Positions 50,529 through 60,228 of a stretch of 64,000 nucleotides of DNA are shown in pieces. The notes beneath the pieces were generated by a model. The model searched no databases. It had not been told where the DNA came from and saw only the letters and a list, made by a program, of their open reading frames with translations. Both the position numbers and the translations under genes were made by a program. Numbering within the stretch: the stretch's first letter is position 1; each line of letters begins with the position of its first letter. The stretch comes from Mesotoga sp. BH458_6_3_2_1 (GTDB lineage: Bacteria; Thermotogota; Thermotogae; Petrotogales; Kosmotogaceae): NCBI RefSeq assembly GCF_003664995.1, contig NZ_JFHL01000029.1, forward strand, positions 124,001-188,000, in the 5' to 3' direction.

Positions 50529-50828
50529 CTAAGCCCTGTCACCTCCCTCTTTGATCTCCGTTCGTTCGCTTACAACATTTTGGACGTGAACATGCTGGCC
50601 CGCCGAGATGTCCGAAGTTGCAATCCCTATCTTGTTATTGTATTTGATTATTCTATCGTTTCTCTTGATGTCCCTTACAGCGACTTTGTGACCGAAAGGT
50701 ATTTCTTCCTTCGCAACTAGCATCTGCAATCCGGAAACGCCTTTCACCTCTATCTCTTCACCGATATCCACTTTCTCAAGCACCGTTGCGACATTGTCAT
50801 TTAAAGACAGCAAAATAGCATGCTTCAT
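50529..50828 (-). CDS. UxaA-family dehydratase, small SAF-domain subunit
   Basis: 99 residues from ATG 50828 (GGAGG six to seven bases upstream). The SAF domain reads KHAILLSLNDNVATVLEKVDIGEEI, IPFGHKVAVRDIKRND and IGIATSDISAGQHVHVQNV, as in the N-terminal module of altronate dehydratases. Two bases separate it from the regulator gene upstream and its end overlaps the region before the large subunit. Confidence 0.85.
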   Translation of the reverse strand: MKHAILLSLNDNVATVLEKVDIGEEIEVKGVSGLQMLVAKEEIPFGHKVAVRDIKRNDRIIKYNNKIGIATSDISAGQHVHVQNVVSERTEIKEGGDRA

Positions 50829-50830
50829 TT

Positions 50831-51556
50831 CTAATCCTCCAATCGGGCGAAGCTTTCTTTGGCAGCATAATCGATATGGTTGGAACTGAGTATAGAACAT
50901 ATGATATTCATTGAATGCTTTAGATGAACTTCCAGGGCAGCAGAAGCCTTCTCCAGGTCTCCTTCCAGGATGCCCTGAGCGATTTTGAAGTGTTCCTCCA
51001 TCTCGTTAATTATCCAGTCCTTCTGCTGTTCAAGAAGATAGTATTTGATCACGTTCCGCATTCTGGCGAGCAGTATCGAGATCTTCGACATCATTTCGAT
51101 TAGATATTCATTATTGCAGTTATTCAGAATCTCCCTGTGTAGCTTGTAGTCAATATCGTAAGGGACTTTGTTCTTTGTCTCCTCCGGTTCCGAGAGGTGT
51201 CTTCTCATCCTCACGATCAGATTCGATATGATCTCTCTGTCGATCCGATTAATTGATTCACTCAATGCAAGTTTCTCTAGCACCAGTCTTATGGGGAAGA
51301 GCTTTCTTACGTCATTTTCGAGAATCTCCTTTACGTAAAAACTCTTGGCGGCTCCCGGAGCGACAAGACCATCTTCCTTCAGTTTGTGGAGAGCTCCCCT
51401 TACCGGAGTAGAAGAAACGCCGTAGATTCTCTTCAGCTTCTCTATCGTCAATCTCGCTCCGGGAGGGATTTCCAGTTCTACGATGCTATCCCTTATTGAT
51501 CTATAGAGTTGCTGCTGGATTCCCTGAAAGTGATTCGTGTCTGCCGATCTGTTCAA
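50831..51556 (-). CDS. GntR-family regulator with FCD domain
   Basis: 241 residues. N-terminal winged helix (QQQLYRSIRDSIVELEIPPGARLTIEKLKRIYGVSSTPVRGALHKLKEDGLV, in order) and a C-terminal all-helical FCD domain with His/Asp candidates for metal and acid binding (DIDYKLHREILNNCNNEYL; HLKHSM). FCD regulators sense organic acids. Start TTG 51556 after GGAGGGATC. Being inside the operon, it likely controls it in response to the transported acid. Confidence 0.88.
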   Translation of the reverse strand: MNRSADTNHFQGIQQQLYRSIRDSIVELEIPPGARLTIEKLKRIYGVSSTPVRGALHKLKEDGLVAPGAAKSFYVKEILENDVRKLFPIRLVLEKLALSESINRIDREIISNLIVRMRRHLSEPEETKNKVPYDIDYKLHREILNNCNNEYLIEMMSKISILLARMRNVIKYYLLEQQKDWIINEMEEHFKIAQGILEGDLEKASAALEVHLKHSMNIICSILSSNHIDYAAKESFARLED

Positions 51557-52383
51557 AGTGATCCCTCCAGGAAGTGCGGGAAAGCTTTCAAAAATGAAGC
51601 AGTATCCCTTAGAGTTTCTATCTGATCTTCGTCGCAGAAAACTTCGACACTGTAGTCACCGACATAACCGGATATGCTCAGCATATTCAAGAAGCTCTGA
51701 AAATCAATTGCTCCCCGTCCAAGAGGTTTGTGATTCGAATCTGCAAGGTGAACATGTTTTATTAGCTCAATGTTCGAATTTACAAAGAAGGAATCCTCTA
51801 TCTCATCAAAATGGTCAGAATCAAGGAGAATTCCAAAACTGTTCAGCTCTCTCTCAGAAAGAAAAGAGGCGGTTTCGGCACAGTTATTAAGAATCGGGCA
51901 GACAACCTTCCTCAATGGTTCTATTAAGACGGACAACCCCTCGAGTTCACTCCTTACATACGAATCGATTCTCTCCAGCGATTCGCCAAGTCTCTCGAGT
52001 GACCTCTGGAGACCATCGGACCAAATCACTCCCCTTAATCTGCCTATATTAAGGTTCACTCCTAGATCATGAGCCTTTTTTGCTGCCAGCAAGAAGGAAT
52101 TCAGCGCTCTCTTTCTTTCGTTCGCATCTATGTGATTCAGATAGAGGCCGGCAGTTCCAGCCATCTCACCGGTGCAGAGAAATACGCACTTCAAAGAGAA
52201 CTGTTTCTCAAGGCGTTCAACCTTTCCAACATCCACTTTTTCGGGGTCGGCGATCATCAGCTCAAAGGAGTTGAAACCCGCACCCGCCACAGCAGCGATT
52301 GTATCTTCCAACTTACCGGTTAGGCCTGTGACCTTTGCACCGGCCGGAATATCCTCGTTGGCGATCATAAAACTTACTGCCAT
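51553..52383 (-). CDS. Sugar-phosphate isomerase/epimerase-like TIM barrel
   Basis: About 276 residues from ATG 52383 (GAGGTG six bases upstream). AP-endonuclease-2/xylose-isomerase-type barrel: GFNSFELMIADPEKVD, NLNIGRLRGVIWSDG, SVLIEPL (Glu ligand), GILLDSDHFDE (Asp/His), KHVHLADSNHKPLGRGAIDF (His ligands) and VEVFCDED. A metal-dependent isomerase or epimerase of a small sugar or hydroxy acid; the exact reaction is unknown. It overlaps the regulator gene by four bases. Confidence 0.8.
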   Translation of the reverse strand: MAVSFMIANEDIPAGAKVTGLTGKLEDTIAAVAGAGFNSFELMIADPEKVDVGKVERLEKQFSLKCVFLCTGEMAGTAGLYLNHIDANERKRALNSFLLAAKKAHDLGVNLNIGRLRGVIWSDGLQRSLERLGESLERIDSYVRSELEGLSVLIEPLRKVVCPILNNCAETASFLSERELNSFGILLDSDHFDEIEDSFFVNSNIELIKHVHLADSNHKPLGRGAIDFQSFLNMLSISGYVGDYSVEVFCDEDQIETLRDTASFLKAFPHFLEGSL

Positions 52384-52393
52384 ATCTTTCACC

Positions 52394-53296
52394 TCAGCTC
52401 GCCGCACTCACTAATGCCATTGAGAGCGACACCTCTTTTGCGAATTCATTGTCACTCCTCGACGTGAGAACAACGGGAAATCCTGCTCCCAAAAGAAGCC
52501 CGGCCGTCTTTGCTTTTCCTAGATGTACGAGGCCTTTAATGAGGTTGGCTGCAGATTCCAGATTAGAACAGACTAGTATGTCGGCCTCACCTCCGACCTT
52601 TGACGTAATCCCCTTCTTCAGGGCCGCGTCCCTTTTCAGGGCAGTATCTATGGGCATTGGCCCGTCTGCGAGACACATTCCAAATTGCCCTCTTTCTGCC
52701 ATTTTCGATAACACCGCTCCTTCAACGAGGTCGCGATTCGTTACCGATACTCGCTCGTTTATGCCAATTATCGCCACCTTTGGTTCATTGATCCCGATCG
52801 ATCTTGCAAACTCTACGGCATTCTTGAGTATCTCCACCTTATCCTTCAAATCCGGAGCGATGTTGACCGTCCCATCCGTTATGAAAAGTAGTCTTGGATA
52901 CTCCGGGATCTCCATACAGGAAATGTGACTTATAAGCCTCCCGCTAGCCTTCACTCTGCCGCTCTTGAAGAGTGCTCTTAAAAACACAGTGGTATTGATG
53001 TCACCCTTCATTAGCACGGCGGGTATATCTCCCTCCAAAGCAGTGACTGCATTTGAAGCATTCTCCTCTTCGGATTCCCCTTCGACTACGCGAGTCATGT
53101 TCAGAAACCTTTCAGACGCTGCCTCATTTATCTCTTCTAATCTTCCGAATAGAGTGAATTCAAAATTGCCGTTAGAGGAGGCAACTGACTCTATGGCCTC
53201 CATTGTCTTACGATCATGCGGTTGCACGCAATTTATTCTCACGCGCTTCTGCAACTTGCTTGCTTCATGAATGAACTCAGAAAGGGAATTAATCAT
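52394..53296 (-). CDS. ptb: Phosphate butyryl/acetyltransferase
   Basis: 300 residues of the Pta/Ptb family. SGRLISHISCMEIPEYPRLLFITDGTVNIAPDL, ADGPMPIDTAL and GEADILVCSNLESAANLIKGLVHLGKAKTAGLLLGA (in pieces) are the typical blocks. It converts an acyl-CoA and phosphate to an acyl phosphate. Placed just after buk, so the pair makes ATP from an acyl-CoA released in the pathway. Confidence 0.88.
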   Translation of the reverse strand: MINSLSEFIHEASKLQKRVRINCVQPHDRKTMEAIESVASSNGNFEFTLFGRLEEINEAASERFLNMTRVVEGESEEENASNAVTALEGDIPAVLMKGDINTTVFLRALFKSGRVKASGRLISHISCMEIPEYPRLLFITDGTVNIAPDLKDKVEILKNAVEFARSIGINEPKVAIIGINERVSVTNRDLVEGAVLSKMAERGQFGMCLADGPMPIDTALKRDAALKKGITSKVGGEADILVCSNLESAANLIKGLVHLGKAKTAGLLLGAGFPVVLTSRSDNEFAKEVSLSMALVSAAS

Positions 53297-53307
53297 CGAT
53301 TATCACC

Positions 53308-54348
53308 TCAGTATTCCAGGGGCTCTTCTATTCCCCGTATTACTCTGTGCACTCCGTCTGCAAGGCTTTCCATCTCGAACTCTCCAGGGAATAGAAGAAC
53401 TCTGATACCCTTCAGTTTCGCAAGTAGTCTCTCTCTGACGTAGTCACACTTCACTACTCCGCCCGTAATGGCAAGGGCATCGGGAACTCCGTCAAATACG
53501 GCAAGCAGACTGTATGAGTATTTTGTAATGTTATAAATGTACGCTTCAAGAGGCATGGAATCGATTTCTCCATTCTTGACACCTTCGGCGATCCGTTCAA
53601 CGTCACGCATTCCGAAGTGGGAAAACAGACCACCCCTGTGAGCCAAATAGTCTAGATAATCGTCTCTTGAGCGAGCAAACTCTGCCAATTCGTGAGTCGG
53701 GAGTGCGCCAGCTCTCTCCACAGAAAATGGGCCTTCCTTGTCACTGTTGTATAGATCGACCATCTTTCCGTTTAGATGGGCACTTACCGACGAGCCGCCT
53801 CCCAGATGAGCCACTATGAGCTTCGCTTCTTCGTAGCTCTTTCCCAGTTCAGTCGCAGCTTTCTTCGCGACCGCCTTCATGTTCAACGCGTGGGAGAGTG
53901 AATTTCTTCTGATCTCCTGTATTCCCGTTACTCTTGCCCACTCGGCCAGTTCGTCCACACTGATCGGGTCGACTGTGAAAGCCTGCATTCCGAATTCTCG
54001 AGCCAGTTCAAAAGCTATCACGACCGCCGTATTTGCAGGGTGAATACCCTGAAGACCCTTTCTCGCGTCATCGACCATCTCTCTGTTAATGCGGTAAACT
54101 CCGGAATTCAGAGGTTTCAATCTCCCTCCTCTGGCTGCCACGGCAGTTAGTTGGGATGGTCTTATCCCGTTTCTGTCGAGTTCTCTGAGGATCTGATCCT
54201 TCCTTATTGTGTACTGATCGGGAAAAAGGGGAAGGTCGAGCATGTCATCGTCAAGGGGAAGCGTCTTCTTGAACACTTCATTTCCATCTCCGAAGACGGC
54301 TACCTTGGTTGATGTTGAACCGGGATTTATGACGAGAATCAGACTCAT
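53308..54348 (-). CDS. buk: Butyrate kinase
   Basis: 346 residues, acetate/butyrate kinase fold. Phosphate loop LVINPGSTSTKVAVF, AARGGRLKPL, IVAHLGGGSSVSAHLNG, and the C-terminal ALAITGGVVKCDYVRERL. It makes ATP and a short-chain acid from an acyl phosphate. Overlaps the HMGL-like gene by four bases (ATGA) and precedes ptb by 11 bases. The acid may be branched (isobutyrate-type) or butyrate. Confidence 0.92.
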   Translation of the reverse strand: MSLILVINPGSTSTKVAVFGDGNEVFKKTLPLDDDMLDLPLFPDQYTIRKDQILRELDRNGIRPSQLTAVAARGGRLKPLNSGVYRINREMVDDARKGLQGIHPANTAVVIAFELAREFGMQAFTVDPISVDELAEWARVTGIQEIRRNSLSHALNMKAVAKKAATELGKSYEEAKLIVAHLGGGSSVSAHLNGKMVDLYNSDKEGPFSVERAGALPTHELAEFARSRDDYLDYLAHRGGLFSHFGMRDVERIAEGVKNGEIDSMPLEAYIYNITKYSYSLLAVFDGVPDALAITGGVVKCDYVRERLLAKLKGIRVLLFPGEFEMESLADGVHRVIRGIEEPLEY

Positions 54349-55598
54349 TTCATGTAATCTCCGACAATCCTCTTGAATTCGTCAAGTTCGAGGACAGTGT
54401 TTCTTATTCGTCCTTCCTTTCGCACAATTTCCGTCAGTTCTTCAAGCTGGTCTTCTGTCGCCTCTATGCCCAATTTCTTAAGCCAGTATTTTATGCTTGC
54501 CTGGCCGCTGAAGGCACCTAGTTTCACGTCTATATCGCCCATTCCTACTAGCGAAGGAAGGTACGGAGTCATGGCGGCGTTAATCCCGGCCGCATTCAAC
54601 TTGTCGATTGCGTCAACAACGATGCCCGATTCGACCCAGAAGAGGCGCTTCCCAACGACCGGCTTGTTGTTCGCCACCTGGATTTTCGAAATATCTTCTA
54701 CCAGTCGCGAAGTGTATCCGATCTTCGTCAGATCGACGCCGGTATCTATCCCCATCAGGAGTTTCAGGCCAGCGGCCACCTCTTCAGTAGCCACGTTGCC
54801 CGTCCTTTCGCCAAGTCCGTTGATCGAGCTGTGAATGCCTGACACACCGGCTCTTACAGCTGCAAAAACCGATCCCATTGCAAGACCGAATTCATTGTGA
54901 ACATGAAATTCGAGCGGGATGTCCGGTATGGCCTTTCTGAGCTCAGTGAATATGAACTCTATTGCAAATGGAGAAGCGACTCCAAAGCTATCTACAAAGA
55001 CAATGCTCTCCGGTTTTGCTTGCTTTGCCACTTCTGTGAAGACTCTCAGGACATAATCGGGGGTAGATCTTGTTGCGTCCCAGCCCATGAAGGTCGGCTT
55101 CATACCCTGTTCCTTAGCGTAGAGAATTGCAGAAACTACTCTGTCAATAAGTTTTTCAGGAGACACACCGTAGACAAGCTCGTTATCGTATGGATTTACT
55201 GCGTGTTCAACCACCACTCGTGTGGCGCCGCAGTCAACTGATTCATCAATATCCTTCTTCAAAGACCTCGCGAATGGAACGATTTCCGAATCGAGATTCA
55301 TGTCAACGAGTCTACGTATCGCCCTCTTGTTCTCATCTGAGACTATCGGCATTCCGACCTCAATTGACTTCACACCCAAATCATTCAACGCAACTCCGAT
55401 TCTTACCCTCTGGTCTTCGCTCCAGGTAAGACCACAAGTCTGTTCTCCATCTCTCAGCGTAACGTCGTGTATGTAGATACTGTCTTTTGCGTTTTCACCC
55501 CGGATTTCTCTCTCATAGTTGAGAGGACTCACCCAGCGGGATTCATCAAAATACGGTGTTCCATTTAGCTTCATGTAATCAAGATCCTTCGGTTTCAT
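54345..55598 (-). CDS. HMGL/LeuA-superfamily acyl-CoA-dependent lyase or synthase
   Basis: 417 residues. Catalytic DVTLRDGEQTCGL, IEVGMP, FHVHNEFGLAMG (two metal His), GIHSSINGLGERTGNVATEEV. The barrel is followed by a short subdomain, without the long regulatory domain of full LeuA, so it resembles homocitrate/citramalate-type synthases or a lyase. In an operon with Ptb and Buk, running in the cleavage direction to give an acyl-CoA and an oxo acid would make sense, but direction cannot be read from sequence. Confidence 0.82.
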   Translation of the reverse strand: MKPKDLDYMKLNGTPYFDESRWVSPLNYEREIRGENAKDSIYIHDVTLRDGEQTCGLTWSEDQRVRIGVALNDLGVKSIEVGMPIVSDENKRAIRRLVDMNLDSEIVPFARSLKKDIDESVDCGATRVVVEHAVNPYDNELVYGVSPEKLIDRVVSAILYAKEQGMKPTFMGWDATRSTPDYVLRVFTEVAKQAKPESIVFVDSFGVASPFAIEFIFTELRKAIPDIPLEFHVHNEFGLAMGSVFAAVRAGVSGIHSSINGLGERTGNVATEEVAAGLKLLMGIDTGVDLTKIGYTSRLVEDISKIQVANNKPVVGKRLFWVESGIVVDAIDKLNAAGINAAMTPYLPSLVGMGDIDVKLGAFSGQASIKYWLKKLGIEATEDQLEELTEIVRKEGRIRNTVLELDEFKRIVGDYMK

Positions 55599-56845
55599 TA
55601 TTGTGCCTCCTTATTCGATATTTCCGGCAACACAAGTGAGTTCTGAAGAACCGCGATGCTCTTGCCGGCCGGCGCCACCCGGTCAACAACCGATTGAATA
55701 TCTGGATGGACCGTTAACCCGAGTTCATTGAACTGATCTGCAAATTTTGTGTCACTCACGATGTGAATCCTTTTCTTCTCAATAACTTTCCTTACTGCAT
55801 AGGCCGCCACATACGCTAGCGGGTCTTCGGTGGTAATCATGTCCAGTCTTTCTAGGATCTTTTCTGCCTCCAACTTGAGTAATGAGGCGAATAGAGGATG
55901 GTCGCCAAAGCCTTCGTCGAGTGACGAGACCATAACGATGTCTCCTCCATTTCTGGTAACAAGATCGGATGTGTACAGCGCTTTGCCGCACTGCCAGAAA
56001 TCGGTCACAGAGGGGAATGAAGATATCACGGTGACATCGGCTTTTTCCGGGAACTCTCGGAGCAGCTCTTCTCTCGCGACTTTGACGCCTTCTCTGTGCG
56101 CAGTTACATGATTGCCCGATACACATCCGGCGACTCTTCCTTCGATATCGTAGTAGAAATTTATAATGTAATCAAGTCCCACTCGTTTTCCGGTTTCATC
56201 TATAAGTTCCCTGAACTCATTGTCAAGAACTCCGACATCGGCCCTGCTCTTCAGTATTGCCATCCTGTGTGACTTAAAGACAGTTTCATATGCAGAGACG
56301 CCTGGAATTACAATTTTAGCTCCACCCGACCATCCGGAGAACCTGTGAGGAACGATCGAACCCACTCCAATTGTGAGGTCGGCTTCAACCGCTTCGTTTA
56401 TCCTGATCGGAACTCCAAGGAATTCTCCATAGTCTTTCATCCTGCTGGCTGCTTCTGCATCGTGCTGGAGGATTCTGGTATCGCGAGAAAAACTGCCGAA
56501 CTTCTCGGTTAGCTCATCGACCGTCATTTGTCTGTGAGTTCCAGTCGCAACCAGCAAGGAGACTTTGCTCCAGGGAATCTTGTTTTCGACGAAAAGCGAT
56601 TTCATGAAAGAGAGAGTCTCAAAGATTGGAGAGTGCCTTGTATGATCCTCTACGATCAGGACTATCTCTTTCGCAGATTTCGCAAGCTCCAGGATCGGAG
56701 CAGCATCAAACGGCTTCAGTAGCGATTCGCGCAGAGAGCTGCCCTCTCCGCTTCTCTCAACAGGTGAAGTCGGAAGAAGTACTCTTCCCGCCGGAACTTC
56801 CAGCTGAAGTCTCTCCTTCTCTCTATAGTCAAGCGAGAATTTCAT
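55598..56845 (-). CDS. LarA-like nickel-dependent racemase family protein (DUF2088)
   Basis: About 415 residues from ATG 56845 (GGTGG eight bases upstream; the frame opens further up inside livF). LarA-family blocks: IVLIVEDHTRHSP, LLVATGTHRQMTVDEL, HRFSGWSGGAKIVIPGVSAYETV (the HxxSGxSGGxK region) and KSRADVGVLDNEF. LarA racemises lactate, and homologues act on malate and other 2-hydroxy acids using a nickel-pincer nucleotide. The LarBCE cofactor genes are not in the window. It likely sets the stereochemistry of a hydroxy acid for the Ldh2-type enzyme. Confidence 0.85.
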   Translation of the reverse strand: MKFSLDYREKERLQLEVPAGRVLLPTSPVERSGEGSSLRESLLKPFDAAPILELAKSAKEIVLIVEDHTRHSPIFETLSFMKSLFVENKIPWSKVSLLVATGTHRQMTVDELTEKFGSFSRDTRILQHDAEAASRMKDYGEFLGVPIRINEAVEADLTIGVGSIVPHRFSGWSGGAKIVIPGVSAYETVFKSHRMAILKSRADVGVLDNEFRELIDETGKRVGLDYIINFYYDIEGRVAGCVSGNHVTAHREGVKVAREELLREFPEKADVTVISSFPSVTDFWQCGKALYTSDLVTRNGGDIVMVSSLDEGFGDHPLFASLLKLEAEKILERLDMITTEDPLAYVAAYAVRKVIEKKRIHIVSDTKFADQFNELGLTVHPDIQSVVDRVAPAGKSIAVLQNSLVLPEISNKEAQ

Positions 56846-56846
56846 C

Positions 56847-57563
56847 TTACTTACCACCGAAATACATTTCTCGGATTCGCTCATCGCTTTTCACTTCGTC
56901 AACAGAGCCTTCGAGTTTTATTTGACCTTGCGATACGATGTAAACTCTGTCGCTCATCGGGAGCGAGAGCTTCGCGTTCTGTTCCACAATCAACATTGTA
57001 AGACCCGTATCCTTGACGTAATTTTTCAGAGTCTCGAATATTCTCTTAACGATAACAGGAGCCAGTCCCATGGAAGGTTCGTCTATCATCATGATCATTG
57101 GATCGGAAACGATGGCTCTTCCAATTGCGAGCATCTGTTGCTCTCCGCCGGAAAGCGTGCCGGCCATCTGGTTTTTCCGGGACTTCAGTTCCGAGAAAAG
57201 CTCATAAACTTTCTCGATGTTTGGGCGAGCCTTTGCGAGTCCAATTCTAGTAGCCGCAACTTCAAGGTTTTCCTGAACGGAGAGTTCCGCGAATACCTGT
57301 CTTCCTTCGGGAACGTGAATAACCCCAAGTCTGGTTATTTTGTGCGGGGCAAGATGCTGGATCTCTTCTCCGTTCAGAAGGACTTTGCTTCCGGCTTCAG
57401 AAGATACGAGTCCCGAGATGCTCTTCAGAAGAGTCGTCTTTCCAGCTCCATTGGGACCGAGCACGGAGACGACTTCCCCTTTGGAGGCCTTTATTGATAC
57501 TTTTCTGAGAGCGGGAACCTCGTTATATGAAACTGAGAGTTCACGGGTTTCAAGCAAGAACAT
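56847..57563 (-). CDS. livF: Branched-chain-amino-acid-type ABC transporter ATP-binding protein
   Basis: 238 residues from ATG 57563 (GGGGGAGG upstream; an in-frame TTG lies two codons earlier). Walker A GPNGAGKTT, LivF-type VPEGRQVFAELSVQENLEVAA, signature LSGGEQQMLAIGRA, Walker B MMIDEPSMGLAP, and switch VEQN. One of two ATPases of the LIV-type importer. Confidence 0.93.
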   Translation of the reverse strand: MFLLETRELSVSYNEVPALRKVSIKASKGEVVSVLGPNGAGKTTLLKSISGLVSSEAGSKVLLNGEEIQHLAPHKITRLGVIHVPEGRQVFAELSVQENLEVAATRIGLAKARPNIEKVYELFSELKSRKNQMAGTLSGGEQQMLAIGRAIVSDPMIMMIDEPSMGLAPVIVKRIFETLKNYVKDTGLTMLIVEQNAKLSLPMSDRVYIVSQGQIKLEGSVDEVKSDERIREMYFGGK

Positions 57564-57565
57564 AA

Positions 57566-58324
57566 TCAATCCTCCCCCAGATAGGCTTTTAGAACTAGCG
57601 GGTCCTTTTCGATGTCATCGAACTTCCCCCTGGCAATTACCTGACCAAAGTTCAGAACATAGACCCAATCTGCAACGGCCTTGATAAAGTCCATAGTGTG
57701 TTCGACAAGAAGAGTCGTAATTCCTCTTTCCTTGAGAATCATCATCAGATCCATAATTACTTTGAATTCGTCTCTGGTCATTCCGGCAGCAGGTTCGTCC
57801 AGGAACATCAGCTGAGGTTCGAGTGCAAGAGCTCTCGCGATTTCCAGGCAACGCCGAAGTCCATATGCCATACCTGTCGGAGAGTCGTATGCCCTATCTT
57901 CAAGACCCACGAGCTTGAGAAGTTCCATGGCCTTCTCTTTGTTTTCTTTTTCTTCTCTTCTGAATTTGGGAGTTCCGAGAACTACACTCAAAGGTCCGGA
58001 CTTGTAGAAGGGCTTTCTGGCTACAAGAACGTTTTCAATCACCGAGAGATTCTCGAAAAGCCTGATCTTCTGGAAGGTCCTCGCAATGCCCAACCTGCTT
58101 ATCTTGTTTATATCCATTCCCGATATATCCTGATCTTTGAAATATACCTTTCCACTTGTGATAGGGTGGACTCCCGTTACAACATTTATGAACGTCGTCT
58201 TGCCCGAGCCGTTAGGACCGATCAAGGCTGTAATCTGCCCTTCGGCAATTCCAATCGACAGATCATTGTTTGCCACAACTCCACCGAATCTCTTGGTCAT
58301 GTTTTCAGTTCTAAGAATGTCCAT
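57566..58324 (-). CDS. livG: Branched-chain-amino-acid-type ABC transporter ATP-binding protein
   Basis: 252 residues from ATG 58324 (AAGGTGG six bases upstream; an in-frame TTG lies two codons earlier). Walker A GPNGSGKTT, LivG-type GIARTFQKIRLFENLSVIENVLVARK, signature region AYGLRRCLEIARALA (the LSGGQ is replaced by AYGLR, which is common in LivG), Walker B LMFLDEPAAGM, and switch VEHTMDF. Confidence 0.93.
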   Translation of the reverse strand: MDILRTENMTKRFGGVVANNDLSIGIAEGQITALIGPNGSGKTTFINVVTGVHPITSGKVYFKDQDISGMDINKISRLGIARTFQKIRLFENLSVIENVLVARKPFYKSGPLSVVLGTPKFRREEKENKEKAMELLKLVGLEDRAYDSPTGMAYGLRRCLEIARALALEPQLMFLDEPAAGMTRDEFKVIMDLMMILKERGITTLLVEHTMDFIKAVADWVYVLNFGQVIARGKFDDIEKDPLVLKAYLGED

Positions 58325-58336
58325 CTTCAACCCACC

Positions 58337-59299
58337 TTACAACGTCTTTGTGTTGCTTCTCTTGATCCTGAAAACCTTTCTCAGAAGGGTTTCAAGAATG
58401 GGCCCAAGTCCCATAGGCACGAATATGATAATCAGGATGACAATCATCGAAGTCACCATGAGATAGTAGTTCTCCCAGCCTCCGAATCTTAGAAATTCGG
58501 GAAGAAGCGTAAGGCCAATTCCACCCACGACTCCGCCGCTCATGTGTCTTAGGCCACCAACGACTGCCATTGCGACGAAATTCGATGATTCAAAGAATGT
58601 GAATGGTTCCGGTGAGAGAAAGCCTGCCAGATGAGCGTACAGTGCTCCTGCCAGTCCTGCCAGGCCCGCAGAAAAGCCAAAAGCCGCCATCTTTAGTCTC
58701 TTTGTTGAAATTCCGCAGGTCTCAGTGGCCACATCATCATCATTCATTGCAAGCATGGCTCGACCAATGTGCGAATGCTTTATGCGGTACATTATGAATA
58801 CCGATAGGAAGAGCAGCCCACCGAAGAGCCAGAAGACCTGCCCGAAAGAAAGCATGTTGTTTCCCACCGAGTAGAATGGTATGCCAAAAAAGCCGGACGG
58901 CCCACCGGTAATCGGAGTGAGGTTTATCACAAGCATCCAGACTATCTGTCCGAAAGCAATTGTCACAAGTGAGAGGAAGAAAGCCTTGAGCTTGAACGAG
59001 GGAATACTTAGAAGAAATCCTGCGACGACACTGATGACAATTCCCGCGATTACTCCGACTGTAATTGGCATTCCGAGCTTCACAGTGAAGTATGCCGAAG
59101 TGTAGGCCCCTATCGCGTAGAAGCCGGCCTGTCCGAGCGATATCTGGCCGGCGAAGCCAGTCAGAAAGACCAGTCCGGTAGCGAGAATCGCGTGGATTAG
59201 GGCTCTGTTCATCAGGTAGAGATGGTACGAATTTTTGGTGAAAATGGGAAACAGTATTATGAGTAGAATTGCCCCGAGAATGAATATCAACTTCTTCAT
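58337..59299 (-). CDS. livM: LIV-type ABC transporter permease (LivM-like)
   Basis: 320 residues, about nine or ten hydrophobic helices. LivM marks: GFAGQISLGQAGFYAIGAYTSAY, GPSGFFGIPFY, and RIKHSHIGRAMLAMNDDDVATETCGI (the EAA-type coupling loop). Forms the channel with the LivH-like protein. ATG 59299. Confidence 0.92.
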   Translation of the reverse strand: MKKLIFILGAILLIILFPIFTKNSYHLYLMNRALIHAILATGLVFLTGFAGQISLGQAGFYAIGAYTSAYFTVKLGMPITVGVIAGIVISVVAGFLLSIPSFKLKAFFLSLVTIAFGQIVWMLVINLTPITGGPSGFFGIPFYSVGNNMLSFGQVFWLFGGLLFLSVFIMYRIKHSHIGRAMLAMNDDDVATETCGISTKRLKMAAFGFSAGLAGLAGALYAHLAGFLSPEPFTFFESSNFVAMAVVGGLRHMSGGVVGGIGLTLLPEFLRFGGWENYYLMVTSMIVILIIIFVPMGLGPILETLLRKVFRIKRSNTKTL

Positions 59300-59309
59300 C
59301 TTGCACCCC

Positions 59310-60200
59310 CTATATCTTCTTTCTCTTCCAGTTGAATATTCCGGAAGGTTTCAGTATCAGAACGGCAACAAGAACCGAGAAGGATATTATGTCTCTGTAT
59401 GTGGAGGATATGTAGAGGGTTGAAAAGTTTTCAAGGAGGCCAAGAGATATTCCCCCGAGTATCGTTCCGTAAGGATTGGTCAATCCTCCAAGTACGGCCG
59501 AAGCAAAGCCTTTAACCCCTATCGAGCCTCCCCCAAGTTCGAGAGAGACGAAGTAAATGGGCGCAAGAAGTATTCCGGCAATTCCCACTACTACTGTCGC
59601 GAGAATGAAGGATAGAGAGGTCGTTACCTTCACGTCAATTCCCATGAGAGCAGCCGCTTCCCTGTTCTGAGCAGCTGCGCGGAATGATTTCCCGATAAGC
59701 GTTTTGTTTAGAATGAAATAGATGAAGACCATAAGGATTGCAATTACGAGATATATGTTCAAGTAGAGCGAGGGAATTCTTATTCCTCCGAGCGAAATGA
59801 AGTCGTTGCTTCCCCCGAATACCGGCGGAAATGGCTTCGGTAGAGCCCCGTAAGTAACAATTATCAAGTTGAGCCAGAAGGTGCACAGCATAAGCGTGGC
59901 GACCACGAATTCGAGACGTCCGCCTCCCCGCTTCCTTATGGGCTCATATATGAAGGCTCTCAATCCCAACCCATAGAGCGCTATAACGGCTATAGACAAA
60001 ACGAAAGAGATGAAAAAACCCAGGTTCAGTTGAGTATAGAAACTGTAGAAGAGATAGGCTCCCAACATCGCAGACGATATGTTGGCAAAGTTTATTCTTG
60101 AGATCGTCAACCAGAGGAAAACTACTCCCAGTCCTACGAGTCCATATGTGGCACCGATTGAAGCCCCTGAAACTATATTCTGGAGAATGTCTTGAAGCAT
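59310..60200 (-). CDS. livH: LIV-type ABC transporter permease (LivH-like)
   Basis: 296 residues, about eight hydrophobic helices. GASIGATYGLVGLGVVFLW, GKSFRAAAQNREAAALMGIDV (coupling loop) and VKGFASAVLGGLTNPYGTILGG are LivH signatures. ATG 60200, 66 bases after the binding-protein gene with a stem-loop in between. Confidence 0.92.
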   Translation of the reverse strand: MLQDILQNIVSGASIGATYGLVGLGVVFLWLTISRINFANISSAMLGAYLFYSFYTQLNLGFFISFVLSIAVIALYGLGLRAFIYEPIRKRGGGRLEFVVATLMLCTFWLNLIIVTYGALPKPFPPVFGGSNDFISLGGIRIPSLYLNIYLVIAILMVFIYFILNKTLIGKSFRAAAQNREAAALMGIDVKVTTSLSFILATVVVGIAGILLAPIYFVSLELGGGSIGVKGFASAVLGGLTNPYGTILGGISLGLLENFSTLYISSTYRDIISFSVLVAVLILKPSGIFNWKRKKI

Positions 60201-60228
60201 TGTTCACACTCCTTGTAAGGAAAGTAAA